Of a stretch of DNA of 64,000 bases, positions 43,350 to 51,826 are shown piece by piece (the stretch's first letter is position 1; each line of letters opens with the position of its first letter). Both the position numbers and the translations under genes were made by a program. Location of the stretch: positions 3,658,001 through 3,722,000 of the forward strand of contig NZ_RBKU01000001.1 in the NCBI RefSeq assembly GCF_003633615.1, written 5' to 3'. The DNA is from Mucilaginibacter gracilis (lineage in GTDB: Bacteria > Bacteroidota > Bacteroidia > Sphingobacteriales > Sphingobacteriaceae). A model generated the notes under the pieces. That model was not told where the DNA came from. It worked only from the letters and a program-made list of their open reading frames with translations, and did not search any database.

Positions 43350-43952
43350 TTAAGATGCTTTTCTCTTATTCAATTCATCCCTAATTTTGGCTGCCTTTTC
43401 GTAGGCTTCATCGCCTAGGGCCTCCTGTAGTTTGGTTTTAAGTTCGTCGGTACTTAAAGCGCCAAAGCCGCCTGAGTGTGTAGTAACGGTGGTGCTATCT
43501 TCGTTAGTATCGTTAATGTTTTCGAGGTAAACAAAATCATTACCCTCAATTACAATACCTGCGGTTGATAAAATAAACTCGTAGGTATGAATAGGGCATT
43601 CAAACCTAACCGCCATAGCAATAGCGTCGGATGTGCGTGCATCAATCTCCACTTCTTTTTTGCCATCGGTGCAAATTAGTTTGGAGTAAAATATACCGTC
43701 AACCAGGTTGTAAATTATAATTTCTTTAATGGTTATTTGGTAGGCCAGGGCAAAACTCTTAAACAAATCGTGCGTAAGCGGCCTGCTGGGCTTCATCTTT
43801 TCAATTTCTATCGCAATAGCCTGGGCCTCAAAACTACCAATAATAATAGGTAACCTGCGGCGGCCATTCACTTCGCCCAAAACCAACGCGTATGCGCCCG
43901 ATTGAGTTTGACTGTACGAAAGCCCAACAATATCGAGCTTAATCTTTTTCAT
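43350..43952 (-). CDS. Bifunctional nuclease (DUF151) with C-terminal UVR motif
   Basis: About 200 aa from ATG 43952 (MKKIKLDIVG), with another ATG at 43967. DUF151 signature: GRRRLPIIIGSFEAQAIAIE, RPLTHDLFK, IDARTSDAIAMAVRFECPI. The last 35 residues (LKTKLQEALGDEAYEKAAKI) form a UvrB/UvrC-type helical motif, as in many Bacteroidota homologues. Family members are metal-dependent nucleases in plants and actinobacteria; role in bacteria not settled. Confidence 0.88.
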   Translation of the reverse strand: MKKIKLDIVGLSYSQTQSGAYALVLGEVNGRRRLPIIIGSFEAQAIAIEIEKMKPSRPLTHDLFKSFALAYQITIKEIIIYNLVDGIFYSKLICTDGKKEVEIDARTSDAIAMAVRFECPIHTYEFILSTAGIVIEGNDFVYLENINDTNEDSTTVTTHSGGFGALSTDELKTKLQEALGDEAYEKAAKIRDELNKRKAS

Positions 43953-43994
43953 GCTATTACCCATCACATCAACAACAATTCTATTTTTAAAGCC

Positions 43995-44972
43995 TTATGC
44001 CAAAGCCTTATATTGCTTAACAGCTTCTATTAATTTTGGTACCACTTCAAAAGCATCGCCAACAATACCATAATCGGCTACCTTAAAAAACGGTGCTTCG
44101 GGGTCTTTGTTTATCACTACGATAACTTTTGACGAACTTATGCCAGCCAAATGCTGTATAGCTCCCGAAATACCGACGGCAATATACAAATTTGGACTGA
44201 CAGCTATGCCTGTTTGCCCAACATGTTCGCTATGCGGGCGCCATCCGGCATCCGATACCGGTTTTGAGCAGGCTGTAGCTGCGCCAAGCAGGTTGGCCAA
44301 CTCTTCTATCATACCCCAATTTTCTGACCCTTTTAAACCACGGCCAGCCGAAACAACTATTTCGGCATCCGGTAACGAAACCTTGTCGGTTGCCCTAACA
44401 ATTTCTTTTACCATGGTTTTAAAGTCGCTTTCTTTGGCCTCAACACTAAAAGTTTCAACAGGGGCTGCGTTGCCCCCATCAACTACTTTATAAGAGTTGG
44501 GCGTTAAAGCAATAACCTTATTAGCAGAGGTAAGCTCTACTGTAGCAAAGGCCTTTCCCGAAAAGGCTGTTTTTTTAACCGAAAACTTGCCGTCGGTTTG
44601 TTGGGGCAAACTTACTGCACCATCGGCCACGCCGGCTTCCAGCTTTACGCCTACACGTGGTGCCAAACCCCTGCCCGAGAACGAGTTGGATAGCACCACG
44701 ATATTTGCACCCTCTTTTTTGGCCGCTTCGGCAATTACCGATGCATAGGCCTGGTTAACAAAAGTTTTTAATTGAGTTGTTGATACGTTAAGCACCTTAT
44801 CGGCGCCGTATTTACCTAATCCGGCTAATTCGTCTTCGGCCACATCGCCTATAGATATAGCAACTAAGCTGGTGTTATTTTGAGCAGCTATAGCCTTAGC
44901 ATACGAAACCACTTCAAAAATTGATTTCTTAAACTTCCCGTCGGCATTTTCTGCGAATACAAGTACTGACAT
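43995..44972 (-). CDS. etfA: Electron transfer flavoprotein alpha subunit
   Basis: 325 aa. C-terminal FAD domain has IVVSAGRGLKGSENWGMIEE, GQTGIAVSPNLYIAVGISGAIQHLAGI and VVINKDPEAPFFKVADYGIVGD, all ETF-alpha signatures. With EtfB it carries electrons from acyl-CoA dehydrogenases (one at 58349) to the quinone pool. 124 nt after etfB, same direction. Confidence 0.97.
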   Translation of the reverse strand: MSVLVFAENADGKFKKSIFEVVSYAKAIAAQNNTSLVAISIGDVAEDELAGLGKYGADKVLNVSTTQLKTFVNQAYASVIAEAAKKEGANIVVLSNSFSGRGLAPRVGVKLEAGVADGAVSLPQQTDGKFSVKKTAFSGKAFATVELTSANKVIALTPNSYKVVDGGNAAPVETFSVEAKESDFKTMVKEIVRATDKVSLPDAEIVVSAGRGLKGSENWGMIEELANLLGAATACSKPVSDAGWRPHSEHVGQTGIAVSPNLYIAVGISGAIQHLAGISSSKVIVVINKDPEAPFFKVADYGIVGDAFEVVPKLIEAVKQYKALA

Positions 44973-45096
44973 AATTTTAGTATTGAGATAGGCGTATTGA
45001 GTTGTTGAGATTCTTTTACGCTTTATGTTTAATTAATAGTTTTTTATAAAGTATTATTTGAGGTGTAACCGCATTACGCACATCGCAATTACTCCC

Positions 45097-45834
45097 TTAA
45101 ATTACCCGCGCCTCACTGTGCAGTAAATCAATCAATTTGGCGGCATCATCGGCGGGTACTAATTTAACCGTGCCGCGTGGGGCAGGGGTTTCGTAACCCG
45201 TAATTTCTGATAATGTTTTAACCTCAACGGCCTCAATTACATTTAAAGGCTTGGTACGGGCCGACATAATGCCACGCATGTTTGGTATTTTCCACTCCGC
45301 AACTCCTTCGGCTGTACCGGCTACAAAAGGGAAGGGGATGGTTAATACTTCTTTACCGCCTTCAATTTCGCGCTCAACGGTTGAGCTGCTGCCGTCTACA
45401 TCCAGCTTTTTTATGATGGATACGGATGGGATATCTAAAAATTCGCCCAACATGGCGGCAACCTTCGATCCATTGTAATCTATCGATTCGCGCCCGGTCA
45501 ATATCAGGTCAAAACCTTTGTCTTTGGCATACTGTGCAACCTGGTAGGCTACAAAATAAGCATCATGTGGTTTGGCGTTAACCCTAACGGCGTCGTCGGC
45601 ACCAATGGCCAGTGCCTTGCGTATGGTGGGCTCGGTACTTACTTCGCCAACATTAATAACAGTAACCGTGCCTTTTCCGCCTTCGCTAAGTTCAACCGCG
45701 CGTGCCAAAGCAATTTCATCGTAAGGATTCAATATAAACTGAACTCCGGCTGTATTAAATTGCGTGTTGTTATCGGTAAAAGTTATTTTTGTGGTGGTAT
45801 CGGGTACGTTGCTTATACAAACTAATATCTTCAT
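45097..45834 (-). CDS. etfB: Electron transfer flavoprotein beta subunit
   Basis: 245 aa. MKILVCISNVPDTTTKI, NPYDEIALARAVEL, AIGADDAVRV and DLILTGRESIDYNGSKVAAML are classical ETF-beta motifs. First gene of etfBA; a TAnnTTTG box lies about 100 nt upstream. Confidence 0.97.
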   Translation of the reverse strand: MKILVCISNVPDTTTKITFTDNNTQFNTAGVQFILNPYDEIALARAVELSEGGKGTVTVINVGEVSTEPTIRKALAIGADDAVRVNAKPHDAYFVAYQVAQYAKDKGFDLILTGRESIDYNGSKVAAMLGEFLDIPSVSIIKKLDVDGSSSTVEREIEGGKEVLTIPFPFVAGTAEGVAEWKIPNMRGIMSARTKPLNVIEAVEVKTLSEITGYETPAPRGTVKLVPADDAAKLIDLLHSEARVI

Positions 45835-45934
45835 GGTATATTTTGATTATAGGTTTGAAACAACAAGCGCAGCAAGCTTAATTTGTTTGAATAATTTACT
45901 GCTATTTGATGTTTCCATAAAAAAATTGGTACAG

Positions 45935-45942
45935 CAAATTTA
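45935..45942 (-). promoter_or_regulatory. -7 box of etfBA
   Basis: TAAATTTG on the minus strand, 100 nt before the etfB ATG. Confidence 0.45.
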
Positions 45943-45964
45943 GCTAAAAAAGACAGAGATAAAA

Positions 45965-46303
45965 ATGGAGATGACACGATTAGATAAGCTTTTGGATTTT
46001 TTTAAGAACGAACCCAACGATGAGTTTTTAAAATATGCATTGGCAACCGAATATTTGCGTTTAAATGAAACAGATAAGGCCTTAATGTATTATGAGGACC
46101 TAGTAAACAACCACCCTCAATACGTGGGTACTTATTACCACTTAGGCAAGCTATACGAAGCCCTTAACCGTACCGACGATGCCATTGCCACCTACGAAAA
46201 AGGAATGCTGGTAACCAAAGCGGCCCGCGATAACCATGCGTTTTCGGAATTGCAAGGTGTTTACATGCAGCTAAAGGGTTTTGATGATGAGGACGACGAT
46301 TAA
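45965..46303 (+). CDS. Tetratricopeptide repeat protein
   Basis: 112 aa. Two or three TPR units (LKYALATEYLRLNETDKALM, YYHLGKLYEALNRTDDAIAT) and an acidic tail (GFDDEDDD). No signal peptide; probable small adaptor for protein contact. Ends next to palindrome P3. Confidence 0.85.
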   Translation: MEMTRLDKLLDFFKNEPNDEFLKYALATEYLRLNETDKALMYYEDLVNNHPQYVGTYYHLGKLYEALNRTDDAIATYEKGMLVTKAARDNHAFSELQGVYMQLKGFDDEDDD

Positions 46304-46304
46304 A

Positions 46305-46328
46305 CCCCCCGGCCCCCTAAAGGGGGAG
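46305..46328. repeat. C5/G5 palindrome, copy P3
   Basis: CCCCCC-GG-CCCCCTAAAGGGGG. It forms an inverted pair with P4, 55 bp further on. Confidence 0.75.
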
Positions 46329-46353
46329 GAAGTTTAGTTGTTAAATAGCTGTT

Positions 46354-47601
46354 ATGAAATTGACAAACAACACAAATCAAAATACTCCCCCTTTAGGGGG
46401 CGGGGGGGCTCGTAAAATCATCTTTCTGCGCGATGTATTATTTTATACACTCACATCATTCGGCGGGCCGCAGGCCCATATAGCAGTATTGATGCGCGAG
46501 TTTGTAGATAAGCGCCGCTATATTACCGAAAGTGAGTTGATGGAACTTAATGCGCTTTCGCAGATATTGCCCGGCCCATCGTCAACCCAAACCCTTATTG
46601 GTATAGCCTGGAAGGTTGGCGGCCTGCCCTTATCCATCATCACGTTTTTAATATGGATACTGCCATCGGCATCCATTATGTGCATGGCGGCAATAAGCTT
46701 TAAAATGTTTGCTTCACGCGAAAGGTTTCACGATATTCTGCGTTTTATACAACCTGTGGCCATAGGTATAGTGGCTTATGCAACCTTTAATTTTGCGCAT
46801 AAATTTATAAAAACCAAGGTGAGTGCCATGCTGGCAATTGGCTCGCTTATAGCAACGCTTATTTTGCAAACCCCTTATGCTTTCCCTATCCTTATTATGA
46901 TGGGTGGCATACTGTCATCGGCGATGGAAACTCAGCCGCAGGAAAACGAATTGCGGGTAAAGCTTTTTGCCAATGTTAACCCCAATAAGGTGGCGTATTT
47001 TATTGGTATTTTATTGTTGTTTGCAGCTTTAGGTGCCATTGTTAACCGTACATCGCCATTTAGTTTACCAATCCGCCTGTTCGAAAACTTTTACCGTAAT
47101 GGCATCCTTATTTTTGGAGGCGGACAGGTATTGGTACCCTTAATGTACACCGAGTTTGTTGAAGTAAAACACTACCTGCTCCCTACCGAATTTTTGTCGG
47201 GCTATGCGTTGCAACAAGCCTTGCCGGGCCCTACATTTTCGTTCACATCTTTTTTAGGCGGCATAGCCTTGGGCAACGAAGGTTACGGCATAGGCGGCCA
47301 AATATTGGGTAGCGTTGTAGCCGTAATAGGTATTAACCTGCCCGGCATGATACTGATACTATTCATCGTTCCGTTTTGGGAAGATTTGAAAAAAATAACC
47401 CGCATAAAAAACTCATTAAGCGGTATTAACGCCGTAGCGGTGGGTTTTATGGCTACAGCTTTTTTGTTGCTTTACAGGCCGGTAGGTATCAATTTGTTAG
47501 CCAACGGCATTATTGTTGCAACATTCCTGCTGTTAAAATACACAAAAATAAAAACCCCGTTCATTATCGTGATCGGGGTTGCGTTGGGTTTTATATTTTA
47601 A
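46354..47601 (+). CDS. chrA: Chromate transporter (CHR family)
   Basis: 415 aa with two CHR domains: FYTLTSFGGPQAHIAVLMRE with LSQILPGPSSTQTLIGIAW in the first half and GGGQVLVPLMYTEF with QQALPGPTFSFTSFLGGIA in the second, each followed by membrane helices. Exports chromate (or imports a related anion) across the inner membrane. No better start codon exists than 46354, yet residues 10-19 (NTPPLGGGGA) are encoded by dispersed repeat P4. Confidence 0.9.
   Translation: MKLTNNTNQNTPPLGGGGARKIIFLRDVLFYTLTSFGGPQAHIAVLMREFVDKRRYITESELMELNALSQILPGPSSTQTLIGIAWKVGGLPLSIITFLIWILPSASIMCMAAISFKMFASRERFHDILRFIQPVAIGIVAYATFNFAHKFIKTKVSAMLAIGSLIATLILQTPYAFPILIMMGGILSSAMETQPQENELRVKLFANVNPNKVAYFIGILLLFAALGAIVNRTSPFSLPIRLFENFYRNGILIFGGGQVLVPLMYTEFVEVKHYLLPTEFLSGYALQQALPGPTFSFTSFLGGIALGNEGYGIGGQILGSVVAVIGINLPGMILILFIVPFWEDLKKITRIKNSLSGINAVAVGFMATAFLLLYRPVGINLLANGIIVATFLLLKYTKIKTPFIIVIGVALGFIF
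46386..46409. repeat. C5/G5 palindrome, copy P4, inside the chrA coding start
   Basis: CCCCCTTTAGGGGG-C-GGGGGGG. It is read as PPLGGGG in the ChrA N-terminus. Confidence 0.75.
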
Positions 47602-47626
47602 TTGGAATATAAAGCTCGATAAAGAT

Positions 47627-47721
47627 GTCGTTGCGAGGCACGAAGCAATCTCACGGAGGTATATTCTCCCTGCATAACGCAAAGCTTTACGTGCGGTTGC
47701 CACGTTATCGTTCGCAATGAT
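47627..47721. repeat. REP-like dispersed palindrome, copy R2
   Basis: Begins GTCGTTGCGAGGCACGAAGC and ends TTATCGTTCGCAATGAT; inverted termini as in R1 and R3. It lies between the convergent chrA and dnaB genes. Confidence 0.8.
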
Positions 47722-47741
47722 ACGGTTTTTATTTACCAGCC

Positions 47742-49304
47742 TTAAAACGGTGGTTCTTCATCGTTCATTTTTGATGGCCTGATGATAAAATTACTCGGCT
47801 TATCAAAATCCTGAGATGGGGCCAAACCTGCAAACGGACTTGGAGCGCCGCTGCCGCCCGTGCCAAAGTTATCAGGGCCATCATCTAAATCGGTAAATTT
47901 AACATACTTGCCAACAAATTTTAAGCGCACGCGGCCTGTTTCGCCGTTACGGTGCTTGGCTATAATTACCTCGCCTACGCCTGCTGTTGGGTTATTATCT
48001 TCATCAAACTCCAGTCCGTAATACTCAGGGCGGTAAAGGAAAAGTACCATATCCGCATCCTGCTCAATTGAACCCGATTCGCGCAAATCCGATAACATGG
48101 GTCTTTTTGAACCACCTGGCCTGCTTTCAACCGCCCGGCTTAACTGCGATAGTGCAATAACCGGTACATTCAATTCCTTAGCTACCGATTTTAATGCTCT
48201 CGATATACTACCAATTTCCTGCTCGCGGTTACCATTTTTACCATCGGCCTTGCCCTGCATCAGTTGCAGGTAATCAATAATAATAAGCTGTATATCGTGC
48301 TGCGATTTTAGCCTGCGGCATTTAGCCCTAAACTCAAATATATTAAGCCCCGGGGTATCATCAATAATTAGCGGTGCTTGTTCTAAACGGCCAATTTTAG
48401 AGTGTATCTGTTCCCATTCCCACTCTTCTAAGCGGCCCTTGCGTATTTTTTCCTGTTCAATTTGGGTTTCCCCGGATATTAAACGGTTAACCAACTGCAC
48501 CGACGACATTTCGAGCGAGAACACTACAACCGGGCGGTTAAAGTCTACCGCGGCATTGCGTGCGCAGGTTAAAACAAATGCTGTTTTACCCATAGCCGGC
48601 CTGGCAGCAATAATAACCAAATCTGATTTTTGCCAGCCCGATGTCATCCTGTCCAAATCGGTAAAGCCGGATGCAACACCTGTTAAACCATCCTTTTTAT
48701 CCTTTAAAGCTTCAATTTCTTTTAGCGTTTCGTGCAAAATATCATCCATTTTGCGCGAATCGCGGCGAAGGTTATTTTGGGCTATATCAAACAAACCTTT
48801 TTCGGCCTTGTCAAGCAAATCCAAAACGTCGGTAGTATCCTCGTAGGCGCTATTAATAACATCGGTTGATATCCTGATGAGTTCGCGCTGCAAATACTTC
48901 TGAATTATAATACGCGAGTGATACTCAATATTTGCCGCCGAAGCAACGCGGTTAGTTAATTCGGTAATGTAATAGGCACCGCCTATCATTTCAAGTTCGC
49001 CCTGCAAACGCAGTTGGGCGGTAACGGTTAAAATATCAACCGGCGACGTTTTTTCGAACAAAACGCGTATAGCCTGAAATATTTTTTGGTGGCTATCCCG
49101 GTAAAAAACCTCGGGTTTTAGTATATCAATAACCGATGATAGGGCATCCTTTTCCAGCATCAGTGCACCCAGTACAGCCTCCTCTAAATCAGTTGCTTGC
49201 GGGGGTAATTTTCCTACTCCATTTTGTACCGTACTGCTAAATCTGCTGCGTCTTTCACCTGTAAAATTGGGTTTGCCTGCCTGGTTCTCGTTCTCAAAAA
49301 TCAT
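47742..49304 (-). CDS. dnaB: Replicative DNA helicase
   Basis: 520 aa from ATG 49304; an ATG 18 nt upstream is rejected because a -7 box lies between them. N-terminal DnaB domain (PPQATDLEEAVLGALML), RecA-like motor with Walker A ARPAMGKTAF, Walker B LIIIDYLQLM and RESGSIEQDADMVLFLYRPE. Hexameric fork helicase. Acidic, Pro-rich C-terminal tail. Confidence 0.97.
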   Translation of the reverse strand: MIFENENQAGKPNFTGERRSRFSSTVQNGVGKLPPQATDLEEAVLGALMLEKDALSSVIDILKPEVFYRDSHQKIFQAIRVLFEKTSPVDILTVTAQLRLQGELEMIGGAYYITELTNRVASAANIEYHSRIIIQKYLQRELIRISTDVINSAYEDTTDVLDLLDKAEKGLFDIAQNNLRRDSRKMDDILHETLKEIEALKDKKDGLTGVASGFTDLDRMTSGWQKSDLVIIAARPAMGKTAFVLTCARNAAVDFNRPVVVFSLEMSSVQLVNRLISGETQIEQEKIRKGRLEEWEWEQIHSKIGRLEQAPLIIDDTPGLNIFEFRAKCRRLKSQHDIQLIIIDYLQLMQGKADGKNGNREQEIGSISRALKSVAKELNVPVIALSQLSRAVESRPGGSKRPMLSDLRESGSIEQDADMVLFLYRPEYYGLEFDEDNNPTAGVGEVIIAKHRNGETGRVRLKFVGKYVKFTDLDDGPDNFGTGGSGAPSPFAGLAPSQDFDKPSNFIIRPSKMNDEEPPF

Positions 49305-49309
49305 TTGTA

Positions 49310-49317
49310 CAAAAATA
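49310..49317 (-). promoter_or_regulatory. Leaderless -7 box of dnaB
   Basis: TATTTTTG on the minus strand, 5 nt before ATG 49304. Confidence 0.5.
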
Positions 49318-49578
49318 TACAAAAAGGTTTGGCAACGGCTGCAATGTTGCTAACAATGCTAATTTTTATAAAAATGGAAAATGTGGATAATGAAAAAAAA
49401 TATATTTTTAGTGTTGATTGTAATTAACAGCCGTTGTTAATTAAGTGTTGATAAAAATAAAAGCACCATTCATTATTAAGCATTTAACCTTAATGTTAAT
49501 AACCCTACATAATGTTAATTACTTTTAAAAAACCAATGCTAAGTTTAAGTATAACTACCCCGAAACCAATTAATATGC

Positions 49579-49586
49579 TAATTTTG
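49579..49586 (+). promoter_or_regulatory. -7 box of rlmB
   Basis: TAATTTTG, 22 nt before the ATG at 49609. Confidence 0.45.
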
Positions 49587-49608
49587 CTGACTTATACAGC
49601 AGTAAATT

Positions 49609-50373
49609 ATGAGTTTTAACAACAGGGAGCCCAAGCGCGAATACAACCAGATGGTGTTTGGTATCCGGGCCGTTATAGAGGCTATAAAATCGGGAAAGGA
49701 TATCGAATCGCTCTTTATTCAGCGTGGCCTTGGCGGCGAATTAATTTACGAACTCAGAACCTTATTAACCGAATACAAGATAGAATCGCAGCAGGTACCT
49801 GTAGAAAAACTAAACCGGATAACACTTAAAAATCACCAGGGGGTTATCGCTGTTATATCGCCAATTACCTACCAAAAAATTGAAGACATCATCCCTATGG
49901 TGTTTGAAAGGGGAGAGGTGCCCTTGATACTTATTTTAGATGGCGTTACCGATGTGCGCAACGTAGGTGCCATTGCCCGCACTGCCGAATGTGCCGGTGT
50001 GCATGCCATCGTAGTTCCGTCAAAAGGTACGGCACAAATTAATCCAGATACCATTAAAACATCCGCAGGGGCGTTATACAACATTCCGGTTTGCCGCGAG
50101 AGCAGTTTGCTGCAAACCGCCAGGTTTTTACAGGCATCGGGCCTGCAAATAGTTTGCTGCACCGAAAAAACCCAGGATTATATTTATGCGCCCGATTACA
50201 CCGCACCCACAGCCATTATAATGGGAGGGGAAGACGACGGCGTAAGCAACGAAATTATCCGCATGGCCGATCATCTGGCCAAAATACCTATGTACGGCCA
50301 GATAGAATCCCTCAACGTATCGGTATCAACCGGCGTTATTTTATACGAAGCCATCAGGCAGAGGAGGGGTTAA
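49609..50373 (+). CDS. rlmB: 23S rRNA (guanosine-2'-O-)-methyltransferase RlmB (SpoU/TrmH family)
   Basis: 254 aa. N-terminal substrate-binding domain (MVFGIRAVIEAIKSGKDIES), then SPOUT knot: DGVTDVRNVGAIARTAECAG, IIMGGEDDGVSNEI and SLNVSVSTGVILYEA. Methylates a guanosine of 23S rRNA (G2251 in E. coli) using SAM. Stop codon abuts word repeat H4. Confidence 0.92.
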   Translation: MSFNNREPKREYNQMVFGIRAVIEAIKSGKDIESLFIQRGLGGELIYELRTLLTEYKIESQQVPVEKLNRITLKNHQGVIAVISPITYQKIEDIIPMVFERGEVPLILILDGVTDVRNVGAIARTAECAGVHAIVVPSKGTAQINPDTIKTSAGALYNIPVCRESSLLQTARFLQASGLQIVCCTEKTQDYIYAPDYTAPTAIIMGGEDDGVSNEIIRMADHLAKIPMYGQIESLNVSVSTGVILYEAIRQRRG

Positions 50374-50374
50374 A

Positions 50375-50498
50375 GAGAGAATCAAGAATCAAGAGGCAAG
50401 AATCAAGATGATTAAAACAATATCTGGATTCTTGCCTGTTTTATTTTACTAAAGGTCATTTTTGTCTTGAGTCTTGATTCTTGCCTCTTGAGTCTTCT
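50375..50498. repeat. Word-repeat hairpin H4 (AATCAAGA/GGCAAGA words)
   Basis: Left arm 50375-50409 and right arm 50464-50498 share an inverted core with 21 of 23 matches. An inner inverted copy (GGATTCTTGCCTG, about 50427) can pair with the left arm alternatively. It fills the whole gap between two convergent stop codons. Confidence 0.8.
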
Positions 50499-51584
50499 TT
50501 AAATATACTTCGTTCCAAACTTTTGCTTTACGTCGGCTACTACTTTTTTAACGTTTTGTTCGTCTTCGCGTGGGCAAATCAATAGAGTATTGTTTGATTC
50601 TACTACTATAAAATCATGCAGGCCTTTTAGTATAACCAGTTTATCGGCAGGTACATTAACCATACAATTTGATGAATCGTACATGATAACCTTTTCGGCA
50701 GGGATAACGGCATTGCCTACATAATCTTTTTCGGCAAGTTGGTAAATAGATGCCCAGGTTCCTAAATCGCTCCAGCCAAATTCCGACGGGAGTACATATA
50801 CATTGTCGGCCTTTTCCATAATACCGTAATCTATCGATATATTGGTACACTGCTGGTAGGCATTGTGAATGTAAGGTTTCTCGTCGGTTGTGTTATAAAC
50901 CGATTTGGCATCAGCAAAAATGTCGTTTATCTCGGGCAAATATTTTTTAAACGATTCCAGTATCGCCTTAGCCGACCATATAAATATCCCGGCATTCCAT
51001 AAAAAGTCGCCGCTTTGTATAAATGTTTTAGCTATTTCTATCGTTGGCTTCTCGGTAAAGGTTTTTACTTTATGGAAATCGCCGTCAATAATTTTATCAG
51101 TATACTGTATATAGCCGTATCCGGTATCCGGCCTTGATGGTTTGATACCTAAAGTTACCAAACAACCATGCGTGCTTGCTGTTGCCAACGATTTTTCAAT
51201 TGTATTTACAAAACCCTGCTCATCTAAAATTAAATGGTCCGATGGGGCAATTACAATTGCGGCATCGGGGTTAAGGCTTTCAATTTTAAAACAGCCGTAT
51301 GCTACGCAGGGTGCGGTGTTGCGCATTACAGGTTCTGTCAATATCTGCCCGTCGGCCATATCCGGCAATTGTGTTTTAACCAGGTCGGTATATATTTCGT
51401 TGGTAACAACGTAAATATTTTCCTTTGGGCATACTTTTAAAAAGCGATCATACGTTTGTTGTATCAATGTTTTACCTGTGCCCAATATGTCAATAAATTG
51501 TTTGGGGTGTGAGGTTCTGCTGATTGGCCAAAAACGGCTTCCTATACCTCCGGCCATAATAATGGCGTAATTGTTACTATTCAT
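50499..51584 (-). CDS. manC: Mannose-1-phosphate guanylyltransferase
   Basis: 361 aa. Nucleotidyltransferase signature MAGGIGSRFWPISRTSHPKQ, FLWNAGIFIWSAKAILESF, EFGWSDLGTWASIY. It makes GDP-mannose for surface polysaccharide and fucose synthesis. No fused isomerase domain (monofunctional). Confidence 0.95.
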   Translation of the reverse strand: MNSNNYAIIMAGGIGSRFWPISRTSHPKQFIDILGTGKTLIQQTYDRFLKVCPKENIYVVTNEIYTDLVKTQLPDMADGQILTEPVMRNTAPCVAYGCFKIESLNPDAAIVIAPSDHLILDEQGFVNTIEKSLATASTHGCLVTLGIKPSRPDTGYGYIQYTDKIIDGDFHKVKTFTEKPTIEIAKTFIQSGDFLWNAGIFIWSAKAILESFKKYLPEINDIFADAKSVYNTTDEKPYIHNAYQQCTNISIDYGIMEKADNVYVLPSEFGWSDLGTWASIYQLAEKDYVGNAVIPAEKVIMYDSSNCMVNVPADKLVILKGLHDFIVVESNNTLLICPREDEQNVKKVVADVKQKFGTKYI

Positions 51585-51813
51585 ATTTGTTATGCAATTT
51601 TTGAATGGTACTTGCGTGGGTGAAATTGAATAATATTTTTGAAACTACGGAGAACTAATGCTAAAAATATTTTAAAAAAAAGGGAACATTATATAAAACT
51701 TATTCGTACATTATACTTTCAATATCATATCTGTTTAAAAAAGTAAACTTTAAGTGTCATTTCTTTAAATTTTTTTGTTATTTTGATCTTTAATTTTTTT
51801 TACATATCTCGCA

Positions 51814-51821
51814 TAATTTTA
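51814..51821 (+). promoter_or_regulatory. Leaderless -7 box of recQ
   Basis: TAATTTTA, 5 nt before the ATG at 51827. Confidence 0.45.
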
Positions 51822-51826
51822 TCATA

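Noticed and set aside
44981..45018. Single arm of TATTGAGATAGG-like words before etfA
   Set aside because: No inverted partner was found nearby; possibly a decayed word repeat.
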